Assembly (NCBI GenBank): GCA_019359235.1 | Contig: JAHHHT010000010.1 | Span: 186,001-250,000 of the forward strand | Origin: Oscillatoria princeps RMCB-10 | GTDB lineage: Bacteria; Cyanobacteriota; Cyanobacteriia; Cyanobacteriales; Oscillatoriaceae | Reading direction: 5' to 3' | DNA: 64,000 bases | Shown: positions 26,660 to 36,807 of the stretch, one piece after another | Layout: each line of letters opens with the position of its first letter | Numbering within the stretch: the first letter of the stretch is position 1 | Made by a program: the position numbers and the translations under genes | Notes under the pieces: generated by a model | What the model saw: only the letters and a program-made list of their open reading frames with translations | What the model was told of the DNA's origin: nothing | Database searches by the model: none

Positions 26660-28945
26660 ATGAGCAACTACTCGATGATGGATTTGTTCCGCACGGAGGT
26701 GGAAGCCCAAGCCGCCATATTGAACGAAGGTCTGCTGGCGCTGGAAACCAACCCGAATGACACTCGCTGGCTGGAATCGATGATGCGTGCCGCCCATTCA
26801 ATCAAGGGGGCTGCCCGGATTGTCCAAATTAATCCTGCAGTCAGAGTCGCCCACGTTATGGAGGACTGCTTTGTCGCCGCCCAGAGAGGAGCGATCACCC
26901 TAACAGCAGACCGGATCGATGTTCTGCTGCGAGGGGCGGATACGCTGCTGCACATCGCCCGGGTTGGCGAAACCGAGTTAGCGAACTGGCAAGCCGAACA
27001 TGAAGGGGAAATTGAGGCTTTGGTGACTGCAATTACCGCCCTTGTGACACCGCTGCCGCAAGAGGGGCACGCCGCACCGGCAACCGCAACGCCAGTTCCG
27101 CCAGCACCCTCACCTGTAAAAGAGCCGGTGGCTGTAACAGCAATTCCGGCGGTACGAGGAGGGGAGGGGGAAAAAACTCAGCCGGCAGTGCCGAGCTCGC
27201 CATCTGCAGACCGAGTGGTGCGGATGAGCGGGGAAAATTTAAATCGCTTAATGGGTTTGGCCGGTGAGTCTCTGGTGGAGGCGAACTGGCTGCAGCCGTT
27301 TGCGCAAGAGCTGATGAAACTGAGGAACCGCCAAGCGGAACTGTCGAGCCAGCTGGAAAAGCTGCAGGAATCCCTTGGGGGCGAGGGTTTGAGTCAGCGC
27401 AGCGAGGAGCATCTGGGCGCAGCCCGCCACAAAGCCAGCGAGTGCCGGCAGATGCTGGCCGATCGCCTGGGGGAACTGGAGCAGTTTGCCCGCCGGTCTG
27501 CAAATCTTTCCGACCGGCTCTACCGGGAAGTGATCGCCAGTCACATGCGCCCAATGGCTGACAGAGTGCAGGGTTTTCCCCGAATGGTGCGCGATCTGGC
27601 CAGACAGCTGGGCAAGCAAGTCAAATTGGAAATTGTCGGGCAATCCACTAAAGTGGATCGCGACATTTTAGAGAAGCTAGAGGCTCCCCTGACTCACATG
27701 CTGCGCAACGCTATCGATCACGGCATTGAGTCTCCCGAGGAGCGTCTGGCTGCGGGGAAGCCGGCAGAAGGTACGGTGCGCCTGGAAGCAGCGCACAGAG
27801 CCGGCATGCTCTCGATTGTCGTTTCTGACGATGGCAGGGGGGTAGATTTGCAGCTCTTGCGCCAAACCATCGCCAGCCGGGGCATGGTAACAGCCGAAAT
27901 GGCCGACCGGCTGACAGAAACTGAGCTGATGGACTTCCTATTTTTGCCCGGATTTTCCACAGCAGCGGCGGTGACGGAGATTTCCGGTCGCGGCGTCGGG
28001 CTGGACGTGGTGCAGAGCGTGGTGCAGGAGGTGGGCGGCGTCTTGCGAGCTTCAACCCAGCCAGGAAAAGGGATGAGCGTTCACTTGCAATTGCCGCTCA
28101 CCCTGTCTGTTATTCGCACGCTGCTGGTGGAAATATCGGGAGAGCCTTTTGCGTTTCCGCTGACGCGCATTGAGCGGCTGGTGCGGGTTCCCAGATCGGA
28201 GATCCGAGTTGCGGAAAATCACGAATATTTTATTGCAGACGAGCAAAATATTGGGCTGGTGGCGGCGCATCAAGTGCTGGGGTTGAAGGAATCCCCCCCG
28301 CACTCAGAAGCTTTGCCGGCGGTTGTGATCGGCGACCGGTTCAGCCGCTACGGACTGGTGGTGAGCCGGTTTCTCGGCGAGCGCGATTTGGTGGTCAGAC
28401 CTTTAGATCCGCGCCTGGGAAAAGTTAAGGATATTAGCGCCGCCGCTCTGCTGGAGGACGGCTCTCCGGTGCTGATTGTGGATGTGGAAGACATGGTGCG
28501 CTCAATTGACCACCTGCTCGCTACCGGCCAGTTGAGCCAGGTCGGTCGGGCTGAAAACCCCACCGCGTCAAAGCCCCGCAAGCGCATCCTGGTGGTTGAC
28601 GATTCGATTACTGTCCGCGAAATGGAGCGCCAGTTACTGCAAAATAACGGTTACGAGGTGGAAGTGGCTGTGAACGGGATGGATGGTTGGAACGCCATCC
28701 GCACCGGCCACTATGACTTGATTCTCACTGACGTTGACATGCCTCGCATGAACGGGATTGAGCTGGTGAGTTTGATTAAAAGCCATCCAACTTTTAAGTC
28801 GTTACCTGTGATTATTGTTTCCTACAAAGACCGTGAGGAAGACCGCATTCGGGGGCTGGAAGCTGGGGCGAATTATTATTTAACTAAGAGCAGTTTCCAT
28901 GACGACTCGCTGTTGCAGGCTGCGATAGACCTGATTGGCAATTAA
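26660..28945 (+). CDS. cheA: CheA-REC hybrid histidine kinase (WspE-like)
   Basis: A 761-residue kinase. Domains in order: Hpt (about 1-120, phosphorylated His46 in MMRAAHSIKGAARIVQ), Pro/Ala-rich linker without a clear P2 domain, dimerisation helices (beginning DRVVRMSGENLNRLMGLAGE near residue 183), HATPase with N box HMLRNAIDHGIE and G boxes DDGRGVD and GRGVGLD, CheW domain (about 480-620), and a receiver (about 630-755) with ILVVDDS and phospho-acceptor Asp in LILTDVDMPRMNG. The same layout is found in WspE. The fused receiver may act as phosphate sink or output. The gene is followed by cheB. Confidence 0.94.
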   Translation: MSNYSMMDLFRTEVEAQAAILNEGLLALETNPNDTRWLESMMRAAHSIKGAARIVQINPAVRVAHVMEDCFVAAQRGAITLTADRIDVLLRGADTLLHIARVGETELANWQAEHEGEIEALVTAITALVTPLPQEGHAAPATATPVPPAPSPVKEPVAVTAIPAVRGGEGEKTQPAVPSSPSADRVVRMSGENLNRLMGLAGESLVEANWLQPFAQELMKLRNRQAELSSQLEKLQESLGGEGLSQRSEEHLGAARHKASECRQMLADRLGELEQFARRSANLSDRLYREVIASHMRPMADRVQGFPRMVRDLARQLGKQVKLEIVGQSTKVDRDILEKLEAPLTHMLRNAIDHGIESPEERLAAGKPAEGTVRLEAAHRAGMLSIVVSDDGRGVDLQLLRQTIASRGMVTAEMADRLTETELMDFLFLPGFSTAAAVTEISGRGVGLDVVQSVVQEVGGVLRASTQPGKGMSVHLQLPLTLSVIRTLLVEISGEPFAFPLTRIERLVRVPRSEIRVAENHEYFIADEQNIGLVAAHQVLGLKESPPHSEALPAVVIGDRFSRYGLVVSRFLGERDLVVRPLDPRLGKVKDISAAALLEDGSPVLIVDVEDMVRSIDHLLATGQLSQVGRAENPTASKPRKRILVVDDSITVREMERQLLQNNGYEVEVAVNGMDGWNAIRTGHYDLILTDVDMPRMNGIELVSLIKSHPTFKSLPVIIVSYKDREEDRIRGLEAGANYYLTKSSFHDDSLLQAAIDLIGN

Positions 28946-28987
28946 ATCTAGCATTTCTAAATGATAGGCGCAACCGCGCTTGGCCCA

Positions 28988-29052
28988 GAACCCCGGTTTC
29001 TTAAAGAAACCGGGGTTCTCAGTACCTCACAAAGGATGAAAAACGCTCTAAA
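28988..29052. repeat. AACCCCGG palindrome with TACCTCAC tail
   Basis: A variant of the MITE core seen at 6807: AACCCCGGTTTCTT, AAGAAACCGGGGTT, then CTCAGTACCTCACAAAGGAT and AAAACGCT. Its left TATAGCGG end is missing, so it is a partial or decayed copy. Confidence 0.7.
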
Positions 29053-29198
29053 CATTTTGCCTGCTCTCGGTGCCGGTGACGCGAAGCGCGTCACCGGCAC
29101 TACTTGTTTAACTCCAATGCCCCACGCACGCCCATTTTGTTTCTTGTTATTTGTCGCTGTCTGCTGTAAGGTGTCAAAGATACCAACTCGAGTGCCCA

Positions 29199-30272
29199 AT
29201 GCCCCGTGTTCAGTGCCCAACGCCCAGCGCCCAGCGCCCAGCGCCCAGTGACAGGCTTCGGATCGCTATCGTTAATGACAGGCTGATCGCAGTGGAAGCG
29301 ATACTGCAGGTCTTGGCTGCCGTTCCGGACTGTAAAATTGCTTGGGTGGCTTGTAATGGCGCTGAAGCGGTCACTAAATGCGCCATAGACCTTCCTGATT
29401 TGATTTTGATGGACTTGGCGATGCCGGTGATGGATGGTGTTGAGGCAACCCGCAGGATTGTCAGCCGTTTTCCCTGCGCGATTGTGGTTGTCACCGCCAG
29501 CGTTAAAAACCGGCTGTCCAAAGTTTTTGAAGCGATGGGCTGTGGGGCGCTGGATGCGGTCAATACCCCGACTCTGGGCGATTCCGCTGAGGACAGGAGC
29601 GGTGAGTTGCTGCTGGCCAAAATTGCTACGGTGCGCAAATTGCTGGGCAAATCAGCTCGCCGCAAATCTGAGTGCCGGTCTAAACTGGAACGGTGTTTTG
29701 CTCCCTCCCTAACGCCGGTCGTGGCGATCGGGGCTTCCACCGGCGGTCCGCTGGCTCTGACGGCTGTCCTCTCCCGCTTGCCCAAAAATTTCTCAGCCGC
29801 AGTGGCGATTGTCCAGCATATAGACGCTCAGTTTGCCCCCGGATTGGTGGAGTGGCTCAACGTGCAGTCGCCGCTCCCCGTTCGGCTGGCGGTGGAGGGC
29901 GGGCGTTTGGAACCGGGAAAAGTTTTGGTGGCTGGAACGAATGACCACCTGGTTTTGTCACCAGATTTGACGCTCAGGCACACCCGGGAACCGCGCGATT
30001 GTTTCTACCGTCCCTCTGTGGATGCTTTTTTCCGCAGCGCCGCAAAATACTGGCCAGGAAAGGGGGTGGGGATACTCTTGACCGGCATGGGAAAAGATGG
30101 AGCCGCCGGGCTGATGTCGCTGCGGCGTGCCGGCTGGCACACTATCGCCCAAGACCGAGCGACCTGTGCGGTTTATGGAATGCCCAAAGCAGCGGCGGAG
30201 TTGGGAGCGGCTGTGGAAATTTTGCCGGTTGACGCGGTTGCGCCGGCTATTGTAAGGTTTTTTGGCAGTTAA
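29199..30272 (+). CDS. cheB: CheB methylesterase/response regulator (WspF-like)
   Basis: Receiver domain ([19 protein letters not shown]; phospho-Asp in [13 protein letters not shown]) followed by the methylesterase domain with catalytic Ser in AIGASTGGP, His in [12 protein letters not shown] and Asp in [10 protein letters not shown]. CheB removes receptor methyl groups added by CheR. The start is uncertain: the receiver begins directly after a CCCAATGCCC/CGCCCAGCGC STRR, and the only in-frame ATG near it (29199) lies inside that repeat, giving about 17 residues of repeat-encoded sequence. A TTG at 29151 is the other in-frame option. This is the last gene of the Wsp-like set; no GGDEF (WspR) gene follows. 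Confidence 0.9.
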   Translation: MPRVQCPTPSAQRPAPSDRLRIAIVNDRLIAVEAILQVLAAVPDCKIAWVACNGAEAVTKCAIDLPDLILMDLAMPVMDGVEATRRIVSRFPCAIVVVTASVKNRLSKVFEAMGCGALDAVNTPTLGDSAEDRSGELLLAKIATVRKLLGKSARRKSECRSKLERCFAPSLTPVVAIGASTGGPLALTAVLSRLPKNFSAAVAIVQHIDAQFAPGLVEWLNVQSPLPVRLAVEGGRLEPGKVLVAGTNDHLVLSPDLTLRHTREPRDCFYRPSVDAFFRSAAKYWPGKGVGILLTGMGKDGAAGLMSLRRAGWHTIAQDRATCAVYGMPKAAAELGAAVEILPVDAVAPAIVRFFGS

Positions 30273-30669
30273 GGCAACTGATTTCAACCGGCCAGTTTAC
30301 CTCTCGATATCCGGGGATTTGATTGAGAGAGCCGGCGAACTCCTTACCAGGCCAGCGGTTTCGGCTTTACGTCAGGACACAGTTCACGGACTTATTCTAG
30401 CAAATTTTAAGTATTTTTATCAGTAAATTAAGCAGGAAAATCCGTATTTTCACGGACTCCTATCGTCAGATAAATATCTTAAAATTATACTTGAGGTGCG
30501 TTTAAGGGGTTCGGAAGGGTTATGAAAATTTTATAATCAAGCAACTCTAAGCTAATCATCATCTAGCCAGCAGATAAAAGAATCTATCTTTCGGAAGATT
30601 CTGCCCCCAGGCCCCTGAAATTAAAAGTAGAGCAGCCTACCGCTAACGTCAGTAGAGAAGGAAACTAAC
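30273..30669. other. Non-coding spacer with possible structured RNA or terminator
   Basis: No gene is supported. A hairpin CTCTCGAT / ATTGAGAG (about 30301-30330) and GC-rich CCGGCGAACTCC and GGCCAGCGG segments lie near the end of cheB. The second half is AT-rich and holds a -10-like TATAAT at 30532-30537 without a clear -35, a plausible promoter for the following kinase gene. Confidence 0.4.
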
Positions 30670-32037
30670 ATGAGTGTCCCGACAGCCAGCGCCACCCAAT
30701 CCGCTTCACCTTTGACGGGATATGCGATTAAAGTTCTGCTGATCGACGATCAGGAGATGATCGCTGAGGCGGTACGCCGCATGCTAGCTCCTGAAGAGGA
30801 TATTATTTTTCACTACTGCAGCGATCCGGCCCTAGCCCTTCAAATGGCAGCAGAGATTGCTCCGACAGTTATCTTGCAAGATTTAGTAATGCCGGATATT
30901 GATGGCTTGCTGCTGTTGCGTTTTTTGAGAGCTAATCCAGCCACCCGCGACATTCCTACGATCGTGCTTTCAGTCAAGGAAGAGGCAAAACTGAAAGCAG
31001 ATGCCTTTGCCAGCGGGGCTAATGACTACTTGGTAAAACTTCCGGATAAAATTGAGCTGATTGCCCGCATCCGCTACCATTCTAAGGCGTATATTAGCAT
31101 GCTGCAGCGGAATGAAGCTTATCTGGCCATGCAGCGCACCCAAGCTCAACTGGTGCAGGCAGAAAAAATGTCCAGCTTGGGGAATCTGGTGGCCGGTATT
31201 GCCCACGAAATCAACAACCCCGTCAACTTCATCTACGGCAACCTCAGCCACGTCACTGACTACGTTGAGGGGCTGCTCAATCTGATCCACCTTTACCAGC
31301 AGCGCTGTCCCAACACTGACCCGGAAATTCAAGAACTGGCTGAAGAGATAGATTTAGAATTTTTGCTGGAGGATCTGCCCAAAATGCTGTCCTCAATGAA
31401 GATGGGCACTGAACGCATCCGCCAGATTGTGATTACGTTGCGGAACTTCTCGCGGCTGGATGAAGCCGACATGAAACCTGTTAAGCTTCAGGAAGGAATC
31501 GACAGCACGCTACTGATTTTGCAGCACCGGCTGAAGCCTAAGCCAGACCGCCCCGCTATTCAACTCATCAAGGAATATGGCGATTTGCCTCCAGTGGAAT
31601 GCTATGCGGGATTGCTCAATCAGGTGTTTATGAACATTCTCAGCAATGCCATTGACGCCCTCCACGAGCGCGACCGGGACAGACTTCCAGAAGACATTAA
31701 GCGCAACCCCAGCACCATCACCATCCGCACTCTGGTTCAGGAGCGCAGCGGGGTGGCCATCTGCATTAAGGATAATGGCCCTGGCATAGCCGGCGCTGTA
31801 AAAGCGCGGCTGTTTGAGCCTTTTTTCACGACCAAACCCGCCGGTGAGGGCACGGGGCTGGGACTGTCCATTAGCCACCAGATTGTCGTGGAAAAGCATG
31901 GGGGCGTGCTGCGGTGCGTCTCGGAACCGGGACAGGGCGCTGAGTTTTGGATTGAAATTCCCTGCAGCATGAAAGTTGCAAAAGACTTATCTAAAAGTAA
32001 GAAAAATATGAAATTCCTTGAGTCTTCTGTTGCCTAG
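30670..32037 (+). CDS. Receiver-histidine kinase hybrid (REC-HisKA-HATPase)
   Basis: A 455-residue soluble kinase: N-terminal receiver with phospho-acceptor Asp71 in VILQDLVMPDIDG, a coiled linker (about 135-165), dimerisation helix with His179 in GNLVAGIAHEINNPVNF, and HATPase with N box MNILSNAIDAL, DNGPGIAGAV and GTGLGLSIS. An N-terminal receiver in front of the kinase core suggests that it is switched by an upstream phosphodonor; CheA of the neighbouring cluster is an obvious candidate, as a replacement for WspR. That link is inference from position. It is convergent with a paralogous gene at 32281. Confidence 0.9.
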   Translation: MSVPTASATQSASPLTGYAIKVLLIDDQEMIAEAVRRMLAPEEDIIFHYCSDPALALQMAAEIAPTVILQDLVMPDIDGLLLLRFLRANPATRDIPTIVLSVKEEAKLKADAFASGANDYLVKLPDKIELIARIRYHSKAYISMLQRNEAYLAMQRTQAQLVQAEKMSSLGNLVAGIAHEINNPVNFIYGNLSHVTDYVEGLLNLIHLYQQRCPNTDPEIQELAEEIDLEFLLEDLPKMLSSMKMGTERIRQIVITLRNFSRLDEADMKPVKLQEGIDSTLLILQHRLKPKPDRPAIQLIKEYGDLPPVECYAGLLNQVFMNILSNAIDALHERDRDRLPEDIKRNPSTITIRTLVQERSGVAICIKDNGPGIAGAVKARLFEPFFTTKPAGEGTGLGLSISHQIVVEKHGGVLRCVSEPGQGAEFWIEIPCSMKVAKDLSKSKKNMKFLESSVA

Positions 32038-32154
32038 CAATTGAAGAGTAGAAGTCCTGGCTTCTGCCGCAAGCCAGCCGGCATGAGCGCCGGTGCGGTA
32101 GCGATTATATCATATCCGGTTGAACGGCGTATAATACCAATTTGGGATTTTGGA

Positions 32155-32250
32155 TTTGGGATTTTGGATTTAAAAACGGCAGTAAAGCCCCGGTTTCTTC
32201 ACCGCGATGCCAGAAACCCGGTTTCTTAAAGAAACCGGGTTTCTGAACGG
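32155..32250. repeat. Palindromic repeat between convergent kinase genes
   Basis: ATTTGGGATTTTGGATTT repeats (32139-32171) are followed by two AAACCCGG-type palindromes (CCCGGTTTCTTCACC and AAACCCGGTTTCTT / AAGAAACCGGGTTT). The latter can form a hairpin that may terminate both convergent genes. Confidence 0.65.
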
Positions 32251-32280
32251 GTTTATTAAGAAACAACAATTTTCAAAAAT

Positions 32281-33594
32281 TTAGTCAAGGTTTTCTAAAA
32301 TGGGAAGCTCAATTGTAAATTCTGTACCCTCTCCCGGCACAGAATGACAGCTCAGCCGCCCCCCGTGTTTTTCTTCTACAATCTGGCGAGAAATAGACAG
32401 TCCCAAGCCGGTGCCTTTACCCACCGGCTTGGTGGTGAACAAGTGGTCGAACACCCGGGCGCGGACTGACTCGCTCATCCCCGGGCCATTGTCTTTAATA
32501 GAAATGACCAGCCGGTCTGAATCCACCACGCCGGTGCGAATCTCAATCCGGTTGAGATTCGCCTCGATTTGCTCATAGGAGCGCCCAGCGTTCGATTCGT
32601 CAAGCGCATCAATTGCATTGCTCAGCAGGTTCATAAATACCTGATTCAGCTGGCCCGGATAACACTGAATCTCCGGCAGCTCTCCATACTCGCGCACCAC
32701 CTGGATTTCGGGGCGCTCCTTGCTGGCTTTGATGCGGTGTTTCAAAATAGTTATTGTGCTGTCAATACCCTCATGGATATTCAACTCCACCGGCAAGTTA
32801 GAATCCGCGCGAGAGAAGGTTCTCAGAGAGATGCTGATATTGCGCAGGCGGTCCGTTCCTTCCCGCATCGATAAAAGCATTTTGGGGAGGTCTTTGCTCA
32901 AAAAATCTAAATCAATCTCCTCAATAAACTCCTCAATATGGGAGGCCGTTTCGGGATACTCTTCCTGATAGAGCTTCACCAGGTCTAGCAAATTGTGCAT
33001 GTATTCCTCCGTGTATTTGATATTGCCATCAATGAAATTTATCGGATTGTTGATTTCATGGGCCACCCCAGCCACCAGCTGGCCGAGTGTGGACATCTTT
33101 TCATTTTGCACCAGTTGCAACTGAGATTGCTGCAAGTCGTGGAGCGCCTGACTCAGTTCCGCAGTCCGCTCCTCCACCCGTTTTTCCAGCTGTTCATTTT
33201 GCTCTAATAGCTTCTTCGTCAAAGAGCGCAGTTTCAGATGCACCCCCACGCGGGCTAAAACTTCTTCTTGCTGAAACGGCTTCGTAATATAGTCTACAGC
33301 TCCGATTTTTAAACCTTTAACCTTATCGACGGGATCGCTGAGAGCCGTCATAAAAATTACTGGAATGTCCTGGGTTTTGGGGTTGCTCTTTAGCCTGGAG
33401 CAGGTTTCAAACCCGTCAATCCCCTGCATCATTACATCCAGCAGGATCAGGTCAGGACTCGCGTACTCCGCCTGCCTGATCGCCCTTTCCCCATCCGTCG
33501 CCACCAAGATTGTCCACCCCGACTCAGCCATCGCTCCAGAAAGCACTCTCAAATTTGTTGCGTTATCGTCAACCAACAAAATTTTCCCCGTCAT
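32281..33594 (-). CDS. Receiver-histidine kinase hybrid (REC-HisKA-HATPase)
   Basis: A 437-residue soluble kinase of the same architecture as its convergent neighbour: receiver with phospho-acceptor Asp53 in LILLDVMMQGIDG, a 50-residue coiled coil (LTKKLLEQNEQLEKRVEERT), His179 in LVAGVAHEINNPINF, and HATPase with LSNAIDALDES, DNGPGMSESV and GTGLGLSIS. The phospho-acceptor His falls at residue 179 in both proteins and the helix after it (YTEEYMHNLLDLVKLYQEE versus VTDYVEGLLNLIHLYQQ) is clearly related, so they are paralogs. There is no membrane segment. Partner and target are unknown. Confidence 0.9.
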   Translation of the reverse strand: MTGKILLVDDNATNLRVLSGAMAESGWTILVATDGERAIRQAEYASPDLILLDVMMQGIDGFETCSRLKSNPKTQDIPVIFMTALSDPVDKVKGLKIGAVDYITKPFQQEEVLARVGVHLKLRSLTKKLLEQNEQLEKRVEERTAELSQALHDLQQSQLQLVQNEKMSTLGQLVAGVAHEINNPINFIDGNIKYTEEYMHNLLDLVKLYQEEYPETASHIEEFIEEIDLDFLSKDLPKMLLSMREGTDRLRNISISLRTFSRADSNLPVELNIHEGIDSTITILKHRIKASKERPEIQVVREYGELPEIQCYPGQLNQVFMNLLSNAIDALDESNAGRSYEQIEANLNRIEIRTGVVDSDRLVISIKDNGPGMSESVRARVFDHLFTTKPVGKGTGLGLSISRQIVEEKHGGRLSCHSVPGEGTEFTIELPILENLD

Positions 33595-33977
33595 GGCTCG
33601 CCTCTAAAAAGACTTATCCTTTATCCGTCGATCTTACCACACCCATCTGCTGCTGAAGTCAAGCTAATTGAACGGGGCTATCTGTCAAGAGGTGTTACCG
33701 CAAACTTTACTGGGAGCTTGGCGGGGAGGCTCCCAACTTTATTTTCCGGCTGCTCTCATATCCGGTTGCATCGATTTTGTATCGCTGCTGGTCGCCGTAT
33801 CCCCGGGGGGGGATCTCCCGATATAGTTGCCGGTCGGGGGGGTCTGATTTGTGTGCCGGTGGCAAAGAATATATAGCGGTTCTATTTGAGTTATGAAAGC
33901 GTAGAAACCCGGTTTCTTTAAGGCCCCGGTTCTCTCAGTACCTCACTAATCTTAAATAACCCTAGTTTGTCCAGTCT
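33595..33977. other. Non-coding spacer with partial MITE
   Basis: No gene is seen. The spacer carries a G-rich stretch (CCCCGGGGGGGGATC near 33804) and a degenerate TA-flanked element that begins TATAGCGGTTCTATTTG at 33889, contains AAACCCGGTTTCTTTAA and ends CTCAGTACCTCAC near 33945. Confidence 0.6.
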
Positions 33978-36791
33978 CTAGCCCGCACTTTTCAACCACC
34001 TCTCGACAAATTTTTCGATTTCATCGATGGCAAAGCTGTCCGCAAATTGCCGCAATTGCGCGGCAAACGGGGCGTAGCTCGCATCGGATTGCTCTAGTTC
34101 GGCGCACGCCACCTCTATCTCTTGAAGATTTCCCATCATCGCTAAGTCATAGAGTTTTTCTAATTCCGCTTTCGGTGGGGCAACTATCTGACTCGTTTCT
34201 TCCTTCTTCTTCCTTCCTTCTTCTTTGTGCGCCGGCTTTGGCTCCTCCTCCCAAATCCATTGCAGATCCAGAAGCTCCTGCAAGCTCGTCAAAAGGTCGT
34301 CCACCCGCACCGGCTTGGGCAAAAATTCACTGGCTCCCGCCTGCAAACTTTTCTGCCGGTCAGTCTCAAAAACACTCGCCGAAGAAACAATCACCGGCAC
34401 AGTTTTCAGCTGGGGGTTGCTGCGGATGCGCCCGAGCATCTCAAACCCGTCCATCACCGGCATGGCTAAGTCAGTTACAATCAAGTCCGGCGGGCGCTCG
34501 GCTGCCCTGTCCAGCCCTTCTTCACCGTTGCTAGCCTCGACCGCAGAAAACCCAATAGATTCCAGCAGGGTGACGAGGACTGACCGGTTTTCTGGGCTGT
34601 CGTCTACTATCAGGACAGCCGGCTTTTTCCCTTGAATCCCAATAATTTTCCCGCGCTTCTCGGGGGAAGCTTTCTGCATCCAGTCCGCAGCCACCGGCAG
34701 CTCCGCATCAAACCAAAAAACCGACCCCTCTCCGTAGCGCGAGCGCACCTCCAACTGGCTGCCCATCAAATTAACAATTTTCTGGCTAATCGCCAACCCC
34801 AGTCCCGTCCCTTCTGCCATCCGCGATTTGTCCCCCACCTGCTCGAATGGCAAAAATATCTTTTCCAGCTGTTCCGGAGTCATCCCGATGCCGGTGTCTC
34901 CCACTGAAAACCGGAATTTGGCCATCGGGCACTGGGCGCTGGGCATTGGGCATTGAGTGCCGGCGATTATTTCTTTTTCCCCATGCCCTATTACCTCTAC
35001 CTTAAAGGTCACTCTCCCGCCGTCGGTAAACTTAATCGCATTGCCGAGCAAGTTGATTAACACTTGCCGCAGCCGCTTTTCATCAGCGCGGATGCCGGTG
35101 GGAAGCCCGGATAAATTGGGAGCGGCAAACTCAATCCCCTTTTGTTCTGCTTTGATGCGGCAAATTTCAGCCACGCCTATTAAAAACGTGTTAAAATTGA
35201 ACTCTGTTGGGTGCAGTTCCAGTTTGCGGGCCTCAATTTTCGAGAGGTCGAGAATGTCGTTGATTAAAGTAAGCAGGTGAGAGCCGCACTGGTAAATAAT
35301 CCCAATTTTTTCCCGCTCTTTGACCGGCACTGCCGGCGAGCGCTGCAAAATTTGCGCGTAGCCCAAAATCCCATTCAGGGGAGTGCGGAGTTCGTGGCTC
35401 ATGTTCGCCAGAAACTCGCTTTTTGCCTGATTTGCCGCCTCCGCCCCAATTTTGGCTCTCTCAGCGGCCAGTTTGGCTTCCTGGAGTTCGGCAGTGCGCT
35501 CCTCAACGCGCTGTTCCAGGGTTCGCGAATAGTTTGTGAGCTTTTCGTTGGCGCGTTTCAATTGCCAAATCTGGTGGCAGTTCGTAACCGCCAGGGCGGA
35601 ACCCGTCAGAGCCACTAAGGGGGAAATGACAGGAATCACCCAGCCGCCCAAAAAGGCGAGATAGCAGAGGCCGATCAGAACAGAACCCGCGCCGAGAATT
35701 CCCAAAACGATTCTCCCCAGTCCAACAATCTTTTTATGAAAGTGAGACGCCAGCAGCAATCTCCGGCTTCCCGCCGCACCAATAAAAGACCAAACCAGAA
35801 CCCACAGCCACTCCACCGGATGCGCCCAGGCTCTCAGCAAAGTCCGCCCGTCCAGCGCGGCGCTCACTATCTGGCTGGTTACGTTGGCGTGAATCACAAC
35901 CCCCGGCATTCGCGGCTGCTTTTTGCTGGTCGTGCTGCTGTAGGGAGTGAAAACATAATCGTTCAGGCTCTTGGCGGTGGAACCGATTAAAATGATGCGG
36001 TTGCGAAATAAGTCGGGCGCTGTGCGGTTTTCCAGAACATCTCTCATCGATACGATTTGAAAGTTGTTTTGCGTGCCGCGATAGTTCATCAATATTTGGT
36101 AGCCGCCAATATCCTCAGGGCGGTAGTTCCCCTCACTGCCGGTCAGCGGCACAAACACGGTTTTGCCCAGTCTCAGGTGCATCTTCTTGGCATTCACCAT
36201 CTCTAGGGAAATTCCTTTCTCTTGCAGATACATCAGTGCCAAGCGAACCCCCAGTCCCAGCTTGTCTGTGCCGGAAGTATCTTTTGCTGACATTAAAGCG
36301 CGGCGGATTTTTCCGTCCGAATCGGGCACCAAATCGGCGATGCCCACTTGACCGAGTTCGCTGAGCGCCGGCGGCGGAGCGACTTTCTGCCCGACAATTT
36401 TTTCCACCCCGATTAGATTCGGGGTGGACTTGATCACCTGCAGCAGTTTCTGGTGTCCCGGTTCTGCCGGCAAATCCCGGTAGATATCCAGCCCGATGGC
36501 TGCCGGCTTTTGCGCCCTGAGTTTCTCGATTAACTCGGCCAGAACCGCATCAGGAATTGGCCATCTCCCGAGCGCCCTAATATCCGATTCATCAATGGCA
36601 ACAATCGCAATGCGACTGTCCGCCGGCTCAGCCGGACGCAGTTGAAAAAAACGATCGGCAGTCGCCCAGTCCAGGAGCTGAAACAGTCCCGCTCCGTTCA
36701 GAGCGATGGCGAACCCCGCCACAGTTGGAGCTGTGGCGAGGACGGTTGAGTGTTTTTTCAACCACTGCCGAACTTTCCAATAAAGCCACAT
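33978..36791 (-). CDS. CHASE2 sensor hybrid histidine kinase with receiver
   Basis: From ATG 36791 ([15 protein letters not shown]) the protein has 937 residues. Order: one membrane helix, extracytoplasmic CHASE2 domain (about 40-310; [30 protein letters not shown]), three membrane helices (about 320-410), coiled coil, HisKA ([19 protein letters not shown]), HATPase ([27 protein letters not shown]), receiver ([15 protein letters not shown]) and a C-terminal helical region. Within the HATPase domain, residues encoded by 34926-34965 ([15 protein letters not shown]) come from an in-frame STRR repeat. A TTG 42 bases upstream would give overlap with the DUF928 gene; the ATG is preferred. It follows CHAT and DUF928 genes on the same strand. 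Confidence 0.92.
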   Translation of the reverse strand: MWLYWKVRQWLKKHSTVLATAPTVAGFAIALNGAGLFQLLDWATADRFFQLRPAEPADSRIAIVAIDESDIRALGRWPIPDAVLAELIEKLRAQKPAAIGLDIYRDLPAEPGHQKLLQVIKSTPNLIGVEKIVGQKVAPPPALSELGQVGIADLVPDSDGKIRRALMSAKDTSGTDKLGLGVRLALMYLQEKGISLEMVNAKKMHLRLGKTVFVPLTGSEGNYRPEDIGGYQILMNYRGTQNNFQIVSMRDVLENRTAPDLFRNRIILIGSTAKSLNDYVFTPYSSTTSKKQPRMPGVVIHANVTSQIVSAALDGRTLLRAWAHPVEWLWVLVWSFIGAAGSRRLLLASHFHKKIVGLGRIVLGILGAGSVLIGLCYLAFLGGWVIPVISPLVALTGSALAVTNCHQIWQLKRANEKLTNYSRTLEQRVEERTAELQEAKLAAERAKIGAEAANQAKSEFLANMSHELRTPLNGILGYAQILQRSPAVPVKEREKIGIIYQCGSHLLTLINDILDLSKIEARKLELHPTEFNFNTFLIGVAEICRIKAEQKGIEFAAPNLSGLPTGIRADEKRLRQVLINLLGNAIKFTDGGRVTFKVEVIGHGEKEIIAGTQCPMPSAQCPMAKFRFSVGDTGIGMTPEQLEKIFLPFEQVGDKSRMAEGTGLGLAISQKIVNLMGSQLEVRSRYGEGSVFWFDAELPVAADWMQKASPEKRGKIIGIQGKKPAVLIVDDSPENRSVLVTLLESIGFSAVEASNGEEGLDRAAERPPDLIVTDLAMPVMDGFEMLGRIRSNPQLKTVPVIVSSASVFETDRQKSLQAGASEFLPKPVRVDDLLTSLQELLDLQWIWEEEPKPAHKEEGRKKKEETSQIVAPPKAELEKLYDLAMMGNLQEIEVACAELEQSDASYAPFAAQLRQFADSFAIDEIEKFVERWLKSAG

Positions 36792-36807
36792 AAAAACAGA
36801 GTCAGAA

